Below, piece by piece: positions 26,433 to 33,440 of a DNA stretch of 64,000 bases. This DNA comes from CAZEDM01 sp964511075 (GTDB taxonomy: Bacteria > Zixibacteria > MSB-5A5 > RBG-16-43-9). Position 1 is the first letter of the stretch; the number at the start of each line of letters is the position of its first letter. The notes beneath the pieces were generated by a model. That model searched no databases. It saw only the letters and a program-made list of their open reading frames with translations, and had not been told where the DNA came from. The stretch spans positions 1-64,000 of the forward strand of contig CAZEDM010000009.1 of NCBI GenBank assembly GCA_964511075.1, given 5' to 3'. A program made the position numbers and the translations under genes.

Positions 26433-27050
26433 TCATCCTCCCAATAGGATTACAATTTCTTTAAAAAACTTTGCCGCAAGTATGTTACCCACAGCTCCTT
26501 CAAGAATTCTTCTAATGGAACCGAGACACTCGGTTATCAACGTCCCCTTTGGCTTTGAGCAAGACATCTGCGCTTCAATTGTCTGAATTTCTGCTTGAAG
26601 ATCGGACTTTTGCTGTGCTACAAGCCCAAGTTGATCGATAGATTCCTTTAATGATTGAATTATTTTCTTAACTTCCTCGTATCTATCTTCACCAATAGTA
26701 TTCACCTGTGTAGCTGAAGGACTTGCTTGTTGAATTTGTGAGTTTGTCATCTGGCCTATGTATATGAAATTCAACGGAGGAAAGTGACAGGTCGGTTTGT
26801 CAGGATTAGTTAAGGCTTCCTCAACTTCACGGATGCCTGGATGTGAGATTGAAATAAAGCCGAGGTCTTCTCGAATCAGTTGCTCACCCACTAGATACTG
26901 AGTAATTTTGTCAGTTAAGTCCTCGTCAAAATCTAATTCTTTACCAATCACATACATATCATTACCAATAGACTCGTCTCCTCCAGTTAACTCAAATAAT
27001 TTATGAAGAAATTGAAAACGTTTCTTTTTTATTTCTTCTATCGCATCCAT
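26433..27050 (-). CDS. Uncharacterised protein, winged-helix-like N-terminus and helical C-terminus
   Basis: 205 residues from the ATG at 27050, which has a perfect ribosome site (aggaggtg, six bases before); the frame runs further upstream but without one. Residues ~1-85 look like a small alpha/beta winged-helix (HKLFELTGGDE ... ISISHPGIREVEEAL). A Ser/Gln-rich linker (MTNSQIQQASPSATQ) separates it from a coiled C-terminal half (~120-205) that ends in a hydrophobic helix (GAVGNILAAKFFKEIVILL). The NSQIQQ..S..TQ linker recurs in uncharacterised accessory proteins. No function assigned. A/T-rich like the two genes upstream of it. Confidence 0.6.
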   Translation of the reverse strand: MDAIEEIKKKRFQFLHKLFELTGGDESIGNDMYVIGKELDFDEDLTDKITQYLVGEQLIREDLGFISISHPGIREVEEALTNPDKPTCHFPPLNFIYIGQMTNSQIQQASPSATQVNTIGEDRYEEVKKIIQSLKESIDQLGLVAQQKSDLQAEIQTIEAQMSCSKPKGTLITECLGSIRRILEGAVGNILAAKFFKEIVILLGG

Positions 27051-27138
27051 TTTTTCACCTCCTCGGAGTATTATGGTTAAGATTAAGCCCTTGTAAAATC
27101 TCTGTGCTTCTGCTATATAACGTAATACAAATTTAATC

Positions 27139-27939
27139 TCATTCAAGCGTCACTTTGATTTTCTTAATTCCGGTCACCATATCCCTGTCCTTTAAATAGA
27201 TGTCCGATAAATCGACTAACTCATCTGCTGTAATAATTCCTTCAGCAAATTTTTTACAATTCTCTGAGGAAACTATAAAAGCCACTACCTCCGTTTTGAG
27301 ATTTAATGCGGTAGATTTGTCTAAGAAGTCCTTACTTCCATAAGCTACAATCATACCATAATATTTTATATCAGTATCTTTAAAAGAGTCATAAAAAGCT
27401 TTTAGTTCTGGCAAGATGTTTGAGCTTATGATTTTTGCAGCACGGGTTTTAGAGGTAGATCTAAGCGCATTATATACCTTATTGGAACCAACTCTATTCA
27501 CTAAAAATACTATCCCATTTTCAATCTGTGCAAAACGGATTGGAATCTCGCTCTCGCTGTATAGAAACATGCCAAGTTCACTTCCAATAAGCCCGAAGTT
27601 CGCGAATATTTTCTTTATATTTTCTTTGTATTTAAAAGCAAGGTTATATTCAGCAATTTGTCCCTTCTTTTCATCCACTTCTGGTTTTCTTTGAAGCCAA
27701 TCCTCGAAATCCTTATTAAACTCTTCATATAATTTTGGTTTATTCTCAGATTCTCCATAGCTAATACCCAGGCTCCATTTAAGGTCTAAAGAAAGAAACT
27801 CAACATCTAAAACATTCATCAAGGGCTGGAGTGGTGTAGGTTGTTTTCCTGCCTGCTGGGTCTTTATTTGACCAAAAGAAAGTGTAGCAACCGAAATTAT
27901 AATTAAGAAAATTATTAGAAAATTCCAAAATCTCTGCAT
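27139..27939 (-). CDS. Uncharacterised exported protein
   Basis: 266 residues with a clear signal peptide (LIIFLIIISVATLSFG) that leaves Gln at the mature N-terminus (QIKTQQ). The rest is a soluble alpha/beta protein with no family I recognise; there are no obvious catalytic motifs. Ribosome site aaaggagg before the ATG. It precedes the winged-helix-like gene on the same strand by 88 bases and probably shares its transcript. Confidence 0.6.
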   Translation of the reverse strand: MQRFWNFLIIFLIIISVATLSFGQIKTQQAGKQPTPLQPLMNVLDVEFLSLDLKWSLGISYGESENKPKLYEEFNKDFEDWLQRKPEVDEKKGQIAEYNLAFKYKENIKKIFANFGLIGSELGMFLYSESEIPIRFAQIENGIVFLVNRVGSNKVYNALRSTSKTRAAKIISSNILPELKAFYDSFKDTDIKYYGMIVAYGSKDFLDKSTALNLKTEVVAFIVSSENCKKFAEGIITADELVDLSDIYLKDRDMVTGIKKIKVTLE

Positions 27940-28260
27940 TTTATCCTCCTTTCCCTTTGATGTTCTTCCGAGTGAAATAAATTTTAAAATCTAATCATTT
28001 TGTTGTTAGTCCTGACATTTTCAAAAGCTCTTTTGACCAAGCAGAGGCTTGGGTAATCATTTTTTTCAGTGATTCTGGACTCTGGCTTATTTCAGAGAAT
28101 TTCAAATGCCATAATGAGAGTTGGATTTGGAGTTACCTCCACTCAAGCCCTTCGGAATCAATAACTTAAAAAATTCTTCTAAAACTGCTTGACTTTTTCT
28201 TTCTTCTGCCGTAAGTATTATTAGAGTTTTAAATGGGATCGGGGTGTCTCCCGGTCGTTA
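27940..28260. other. Gene-free A/T-rich stretch
   Basis: About 320 bases between two minus-strand genes. No frame of useful length, no clear promoter, no repeat seen. It should contain the promoter of the exported protein gene. Confidence 0.5.
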
Positions 28261-28263
28261 AAA

Positions 28264-28290
28264 GGTCTCCCTCTTTTGGGGGACTTTTTA
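28264..28290 (-). terminator. Terminator after DUF3800 gene
   Basis: On the minus strand GTCCCCC / GGGAGAC stem around AAAAGA, then CTTTT. It lies just after the DUF3800 stop. Confidence 0.65.
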
Positions 28291-28293
28291 TTT

Positions 28294-29034
28294 TTAAGGG
28301 AAAAGTTTTAATCCCCATCCCTCATACTGACCCTCCTCACTGCAATAAATTTTCCTTTCTATTATTTTAAAAGGGATATAAGGCTCCTCAGGATTTAGTA
28401 AGTGTCTGGCTAAGGGATAAGCACATAAATCAGCGATTTGTAAGCCGACGATATTATCTTTTTTGCTATGGAAATTAAACTTTTCTATTCTGTTCTTGAA
28501 TCTATCTGGTTGAACGTAAAAGGTACCTCGATCCATTATAGAATTAAAATGTGAAAGCAACATCTGATCCTCTCTTTTACCTCTTTCCTCAGCGAAAATC
28601 TCTGCCTTTGCCTGTTCATCGATTTTATCCAAATAGAAAATCAGTCTTTCAAGTACAAATGAAAGAGAAAGGGAGTAAGGATCCTTTGCTCCTTTTCCAT
28701 ATTTCTTTATATGCTCCTCTTTTTGAATCCCTGAACCTATTAAACAATAATTCCCTTCTCCAATAATCTTATTAAGGTCTTTGTAAAATTCTGCTTTCAG
28801 GTTTAGATCAAACAAAATCTGAAAAGCACCCTCGCATTTTCTTATATCTCTTGAATGAAGTATAATTTCAGTTGTTTTAAAATATTTTTGCTTGAACTCG
28901 TTTATTTTCTTTTCTATCTCTTTGAGAGCATCTTCACCTATAGCACAACCACATAATAAAAATAACGGGAAATTCTTATCTATAAAACTTAAACCGTGGT
29001 CTCCGGTTTCGTCTAAAAAGAAAGAATAATTCAT
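28294..29034 (-). CDS. DUF3800 family protein
   Basis: 246 residues. The opening FFLDETGDHG (Asp8) and the late QIADLCAYPLARHL box are the DUF3800 hallmarks; the family is predicted to have an RNase H-like fold with acidic catalytic residues (Asp8, Glu9 and the Asp in IADLC). Members are common in accessory and phage-defence islands, but the activity is unproven. It stands in an A/T-rich block with two orphans and is flanked by palindromic repeats, which fits an acquired region. Confidence 0.82.
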   Translation of the reverse strand: MNYSFFLDETGDHGLSFIDKNFPLFLLCGCAIGEDALKEIEKKINEFKQKYFKTTEIILHSRDIRKCEGAFQILFDLNLKAEFYKDLNKIIGEGNYCLIGSGIQKEEHIKKYGKGAKDPYSLSLSFVLERLIFYLDKIDEQAKAEIFAEERGKREDQMLLSHFNSIMDRGTFYVQPDRFKNRIEKFNFHSKKDNIVGLQIADLCAYPLARHLLNPEEPYIPFKIIERKIYCSEEGQYEGWGLKLFP

Positions 29035-29121
29035 AACAGTTTTCTTTTAATTTACTCTGTTTTCTCCCCTGAGTCAATATTTTTTGGTAAGTTTTTAGTG
29101 ATTTTTTTGGTCTAATCAGTA

Positions 29122-29266
29122 GAACAGGCATCCTGCCTGTTCCGTTGGTTGGTTCGGGAATTGGATTTTTCACCTACGGGGAATCCTGGAGACCCGAACC
29201 ATTTTTCTGCGGGAATTGGAATTCCCGCAGAAACAAAAAAAGGGCAGGACAGTGTCCTGCCCCTAC
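29122..29266. repeat. Mosaic of four palindromic repeats
   Basis: Back-to-back inverted repeats: GAACAGGCA/TGCCTGTTC (29122-29142), GGTTCGGG ... CCCGAACC (29151-29200), CTGCGGGAATT/AATTCCCGCAG (29207-29230) and GGGCAGGACA/TGTCCTGCCC (29242-29262, followed by CTAC). Different sequences, same architecture: short perfect arms with a tiny loop. No coding function. Confidence 0.8.
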
Positions 29267-29283
29267 AGTTTACTCTTGTAGGT

Positions 29284-31224
29284 CTATTTGGTTGTGTCCG
29301 CTGGTGCTTCCTCGTATCTTCCGCCCAGATACTTGGCTAAGAACTTCTCTGCTGCGGCGTAGAATTTCAAACGGTTATCCGGTTTGGCGAACCCGTGTCC
29401 CTCGTCCGGGAAGAGCATATATTCGTAGTCGATTCCTTTATTTTTCAATGCTTCCACTATCTGCTCTGATTCTGCTTTGGGCACTCTGGGGTCATTGGCT
29501 CCCTGGGCTATCAGCATCGGTATCTTGATCTGGTCGACTTTGAAAAGCGGGGAGCGGGATTTCAAAAACTCTGCCTCGGTATCAGGATTTCCGACTCGTT
29601 TGTAGAGAATCGCTCTCATAGTGGACCAATAGGGAGGGATGGAGGTTATCCAGGTCAGAAGGTTGGAGGGTCCCACAATATCCACCGCGCAGCAGAAAAG
29701 GTCAGGGGTAAAGGTTGCACCGACCAGGGAGGCGTATCCGCCATAAGAGCCGCCGTATATGGCGATCTTCTTGGGATCGGCGATTCCCTGCTCTATTGCC
29801 CAGTTGACCCCATCCACTAAATCCTGGTGCATCTTGCCGCCCCATTCCTTATCTGCGGCATTTATAAAATCCTTGCCGTAGCCGGTTGAGCCCCGGAAAT
29901 TAACCTGCATACAGGCATATCCCCGGTTGGCAAGCCACTGGGCTTCACCATCATATCCCCAGGTATCTCGATAATAGGGACCACCGTGCACATTAAGCAC
30001 CAGGGGAAGATTCTTTTTACCTTTACCTGGAGGATAGGTTATATACCCGTGAATGGTCAAACCATCTTCTGTGGTAAAGGAGATCGGCTCCATCGAGGCT
30101 AAAGTATATTTTCTCAATTCCGGCCTGCTGTCGAAAAGGAAGGTTCCGGTTTTGGCATTACGGTCAAAAGCATAATAGGATACGGGCCCGTTATCCTTGG
30201 TGAATCCCACCAGCCAGGTCTCATCTGCATTGTCCCGGTCATAAACGGAGTAGTCCCCCTGATCCAGCTTGGAGATTGCCTCAAAATCCCCCCTTATCGA
30301 TTCATCCAGAACCTGCCATTCCTGCCTGGCTTTGGTAAAAGAGACTGCCTGAGGCTCGTAAGTATCCGGGTGAACTATCACATCGCTGACGTCATACTGC
30401 GGGTCCTCAGCCAGAACCTCGATATTGCCGGTAGGGATTTCGAATTTAACCAGGCGGCCGGCATTAGCCTCTCTCGAATCTATGAGATATAGATATTTGC
30501 CATCCTGAGAGAAGCAAATCGGCCCGCTGGTCAAGGCATTTTCCGAATCCCAGGAGATCAGTTTTTTCCAGCCCGCTTTCTCATTCTCCCGGAACATCAA
30601 ATCGATCCCGCCCTCGGGGGTGGCTGCTCCAGCACCGCGTATCTTGAAATTCGCATCGGTCATCCAGCCTACGAAATTACCCGGATTCTTAGCCACCAGC
30701 TTGAGTTCACCAGTGGTCAGGTCAAGATGGTAAACGTCGTGAACCTGCGGGTTATCCTTGTTCATCTCGATGAACAGCTCGTGGGGGAAATGTTTATTGT
30801 GGTCAAGCACTCTGACCTGCACATTGTCATAGGGAGTTAAATCTTTGATCTCGTCTGTCTCCAAATTCACCCCATACAGCCGCCAGTTCTCGTTTCCTCC
30901 TACATCCTGCAGATACATAATGTGCTTGTTATCCTGAGCCCAGAAATAGAAGTGTACTCCCCTGTCGGTATCTCTGGTCACAGGCTTATCGTCCTCTTTG
31001 CCTATGGTTTTCATCCAGACATTAAGAACGTTATCCACCGGTGCAAGATACGCCAGCCTGGTTCCATCCGGCGAGATACTGGGGCTGGCTTTGACCGGAT
31101 TCCCGAAGATGATTTCCCTGGGGATAAGCTCAGCCTGCTTTTTGGCACAGGAGAAAAAGAAAAACGCTAAAATGGCGCAAAGTAGGAGCAGTGCCCAGAC
31201 CCAACCCGACTTTGAATGTTTCAC
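29284..31224 (-). CDS. S9 family (prolyl oligopeptidase-type) peptidase lipoprotein
   Basis: 646 residues, GTG start with aaaggagg upstream. A lipoprotein signal ends FFFFSC (Cys26). Residues ~35-370 form a TolB-like beta-propeller. The C-terminal alpha/beta-hydrolase domain has Ser493 (YGGSYGGYA), Asp in QGANDPRVPKAESEQ and His in DEGHGFAKPDN, and the HGGPYYRD oxyanion box. It should cleave short peptides (dipeptidyl/acyl-aminoacyl peptidase type) at the envelope. It stands alone. Confidence 0.93.
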   Translation of the reverse strand: MKHSKSGWVWALLLLCAILAFFFFSCAKKQAELIPREIIFGNPVKASPSISPDGTRLAYLAPVDNVLNVWMKTIGKEDDKPVTRDTDRGVHFYFWAQDNKHIMYLQDVGGNENWRLYGVNLETDEIKDLTPYDNVQVRVLDHNKHFPHELFIEMNKDNPQVHDVYHLDLTTGELKLVAKNPGNFVGWMTDANFKIRGAGAATPEGGIDLMFRENEKAGWKKLISWDSENALTSGPICFSQDGKYLYLIDSREANAGRLVKFEIPTGNIEVLAEDPQYDVSDVIVHPDTYEPQAVSFTKARQEWQVLDESIRGDFEAISKLDQGDYSVYDRDNADETWLVGFTKDNGPVSYYAFDRNAKTGTFLFDSRPELRKYTLASMEPISFTTEDGLTIHGYITYPPGKGKKNLPLVLNVHGGPYYRDTWGYDGEAQWLANRGYACMQVNFRGSTGYGKDFINAADKEWGGKMHQDLVDGVNWAIEQGIADPKKIAIYGGSYGGYASLVGATFTPDLFCCAVDIVGPSNLLTWITSIPPYWSTMRAILYKRVGNPDTEAEFLKSRSPLFKVDQIKIPMLIAQGANDPRVPKAESEQIVEALKNKGIDYEYMLFPDEGHGFAKPDNRLKFYAAAEKFLAKYLGGRYEEAPADTTK

Positions 31225-31435
31225 AGCTTTACCTCCTTTAAACTTAAGGTGAATGATTTTTTGAAATGTTCTCGCAAACCAGTAGAGTCGTACATTAATT
31301 CAAACTTCAACTCCTCCTGCAATGCTTTGTATTATAAACTATTGTTTTGATGAAAATGTTGCATTTTTCGATGTTCTGTCTTTTTCCCCAACAATCTAAT
31401 AGAATTACGAGATTGTATTGCTAAATGATCTCAGA

Positions 31436-32317
31436 TCAGTTCGTCTCCTTTTCTAAATCAGCACCCTTGATCTTGTCCACAGTCAGAGAACAGATCTCGC
31501 TGGCTATCTCCTCGACTGCTTTGCCGGTGATGTCCACGACCGGCCAGCCGGGGTTTTGCTGAAAGAGCCTGTGGCTGTGATTTAGCTCCTCTAACACGTG
31601 CTGGGGGTCTGCATAGTTTATGTCCGGATGGGCTAACTGGGCTAATCTGCTCTGCCGGTGTTTTATCAGAAGCTCGGGGTTTATGGTTAATCCCACTATT
31701 TTTGACTGGTCGATCTCGAAGAGTTCCTTGGGAGGTTTAATCCCCGAGATCAGGGGGATATTAGCCAGCAATAGACTTCTATTGTAGGCTAAATATATGC
31801 TCAAGGGCGTCTTGTAGGTTCTGGAGACGCCGAGTATGACTAAATCCGCCTGGTCCAGATCACGCACCCTGTGCCCGTCATCGTGTTTGACCGCAAATCC
31901 AACTGCATCGATCCTCTTGAAATAATGATGATCCAGCTCAGACAAAAGGCCGGGTTTGGACTCAGGGGTGGAGGCAAGAAAGCTGCTCAGGCTGGTGAGC
32001 AGAGGGCCCAAGAGGTCTACTGTGGGGATGTTATACTGATTAGCCAGGATGACTATCTCGTTTCTTAACTCCGGGCTGACTAAAGTATAGGCGATAAGTC
32101 CATGATTTTTCGAAGCCTTCTTGACTATTTCGCCAATCTGTTCTTTCTTCAATACATTGGGCAGCATCTGGACAACCACGTTCTTTTTCCCAAACTGGAC
32201 CAGGGTTGCCTGCAGCACCCTTTCAGCTGTAGAGCCGGAGCCGTCGGAGATAACCCAGATATATTTCTTTCCGGTGTTCTTGGGCATTTTCATTTTATCC
32301 CGAGGTAATTTTTTCAA
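31436..32317 (-). CDS. DUF299 pyruvate,phosphate dikinase / PEP synthase regulatory protein
   Basis: 293 residues, probably starting at one of the Met residues 1-11 (MKMPKN). The family opening WVISDGSGSTAERV, the P-loop-like GVSRTYKTPLSIYLA and the late QSRLAQLAHPDINYADP are all present. These bifunctional kinase/pyrophosphorylases switch PPDK or PEP synthase on and off by phosphorylating a Thr. No dikinase gene is in view. The gene overlaps the PD-(D/E)XK gene by 23 bases, so they are co-translated. Confidence 0.9.
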   Translation of the reverse strand: MKKLPRDKMKMPKNTGKKYIWVISDGSGSTAERVLQATLVQFGKKNVVVQMLPNVLKKEQIGEIVKKASKNHGLIAYTLVSPELRNEIVILANQYNIPTVDLLGPLLTSLSSFLASTPESKPGLLSELDHHYFKRIDAVGFAVKHDDGHRVRDLDQADLVILGVSRTYKTPLSIYLAYNRSLLLANIPLISGIKPPKELFEIDQSKIVGLTINPELLIKHRQSRLAQLAHPDINYADPQHVLEELNHSHRLFQQNPGWPVVDITGKAVEEIASEICSLTVDKIKGADLEKETN

Positions 32318-33008
32318 TAAGATTGTTCAATAGAAGACAGTCTTTACATCCCTCTTTGCTCGGAGGAGGCGAGGGTTGCTCGTACAGCTTGCGGGCTTCC
32401 CTCAGATATCGGGGAATTATCCCGGGGTTTAAGTTCAGCTGAAGGATTTTCCCGGAGAAGGGCATGTAAAAGCCGTTCTCAGTTTCAACCTTTTCTACAT
32501 TTTCCTCAGTCAAGGCAGTTTGAGGCTCCATATAGGCTAAGGCGATCTTTTTTACCGGCGAAAGTCTGTTTCTTTCTGCGATATAGGCATAACCGTTTAA
32601 CTGGACTTCATACAAAGGCAAAAGACTGTCCTGGGCTTCGGTATATCTCGAGGTCTTATAGTCCAGGATAAAGTAGGAGCCATCCCTGAGCATTAAAATC
32701 TCGTCGGGCACCCCTGTCAAAAGAACATCGGTATCCTGGTCCAGGGTATTGAATTTTGAATGATGAGTGCCCTTGATCAGATCAACGAATTCAGCCTGGG
32801 AGGCGAGCCAGTCAGGAAACTTGCCATATCTTTGAAAATAGGAGCAGACGTATTTTTTGGTATAGGAATCTATGGAGCTGAAAATTCCCGGAAAGATCTG
32901 ATAGGGAAGCTTGTTTTTGGTCTGCAGCTTTATCCAGGCACAGCGGGGACAAAATCCGGGCAGGGCAAATGAGCCTAAATCCTTGGCGGAGATTCTTAAT
33001 TGGGCCAT
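32295..33008 (-). CDS. PD-(D/E)XK nuclease-superfamily protein with four Cys (Cas4/RecB-like)
   Basis: 237 residues. CPRCAW near residue 19 and CKDC near 222 could bind a cluster or zinc, as in Cas4/AddB-type nucleases. The nuclease core is GVPDEI (Asp), ILDYKTS (Asp-x-Lys) and QLNGYAY, a full PD-(D/E)XK set. There is no helicase part and no cas gene in the window, so a repair-type single-strand nuclease is more likely than Cas4. It overlaps the DUF299 gene downstream. The PSPPPSKEG just before the second Cys pair looks repeat-derived. Confidence 0.7.
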   Translation of the reverse strand: MAQLRISAKDLGSFALPGFCPRCAWIKLQTKNKLPYQIFPGIFSSIDSYTKKYVCSYFQRYGKFPDWLASQAEFVDLIKGTHHSKFNTLDQDTDVLLTGVPDEILMLRDGSYFILDYKTSRYTEAQDSLLPLYEVQLNGYAYIAERNRLSPVKKIALAYMEPQTALTEENVEKVETENGFYMPFSGKILQLNLNPGIIPRYLREARKLYEQPSPPPSKEGCKDCLLLNNLIEKITSG

Positions 33009-33012
33009 AGTA

Positions 33013-33099
33013 AGTGGTCAGTTACCAGTGGTCAGTGGTCAGCAATCAATGAAGGGTAGTGAAGGGGGCTGACCACTGACTACTCACCACTGATCACTG
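33013..33099. repeat. GTGGTCAGT-type inverted repeat
   Basis: Perfect 13-bp arms GTCAGTGGTCAGC (33031-33043) and GCTGACCACTGAC (33068-33080) with further GGTCAGT/ACTGATCACT units on both sides. Same family as the in-frame copy in htrA copy 3. Confidence 0.8.
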
Positions 33100-33102
33100 T
33101 TT

Positions 33103-33294
33103 TTATTTTATTTTCTGGACTTTACCAGCCTTAAGACAGCTGGTACAGACCCTCAGGGTAACTCTTTTTCCGTTAACTACGGCATGGACTTTCTGCAGAT
33201 TAGGCAGCCAGCGTCTGTTGGTCAGGTTATGGGCATGACTGACGTTGTGTCCGTATTGGGGACCTTTTCCGCATATATCGCATATCCTTGACAT
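33103..33294 (-). CDS. rpmB: 50S ribosomal protein L28
   Basis: 63 residues: SRICDICGKGPQYGHNVSHA, then LTNRRWLPNLQKV and VCTSCLKAGKVQK. It is the zinc (four-Cys) form of L28, with CxxC pairs at both ends. Ribosome site aggaa(a)g upstream. Usual length for the family. It stands alone, without the common rpmG partner. Confidence 0.95.
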   Translation of the reverse strand: MSRICDICGKGPQYGHNVSHAHNLTNRRWLPNLQKVHAVVNGKRVTLRVCTSCLKAGKVQKIK

Positions 33295-33385
33295 CTTTCC
33301 TCCGGGCTATTTCGTTTTAATTAAACAATATAAATAGTTTTTACGAAAAAACAAGGCTAATGTTTTAGACAGAAGTCAAAAAAAA

Positions 33386-33409
33386 GTCCCCCTTGTAAGG
33401 GGGACTTTT
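33386..33409 (-). terminator. Terminator after the T9SS-sorted subtilase
   Basis: GTCCCCC / GGGGGAC stem with a 6-base loop; on the minus strand it is followed by a T run. It belongs to a 3' segment shared with the gene at 37961. Confidence 0.85.
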
Positions 33410-33440
33410 GATGCAGAAAGGAAACGAGGAATGAATAATA

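Noticed and set aside
29122..29142. Terminator of a plus-strand transcript
   Set aside because: The hairpin has no T run and no plus-strand gene precedes it; it belongs to the repeat mosaic.
32295..33008. Cas4 of a CRISPR system
   Set aside because: No CRISPR repeats or other cas genes are present; PD-(D/E)XK proteins with Cys pairs also occur in repair.
33013..33099. CRISPR-like array of GGTCAGT units
   Set aside because: The units are short, uneven and in inverted orientation without spacers of constant length; this is a dispersed repeat.
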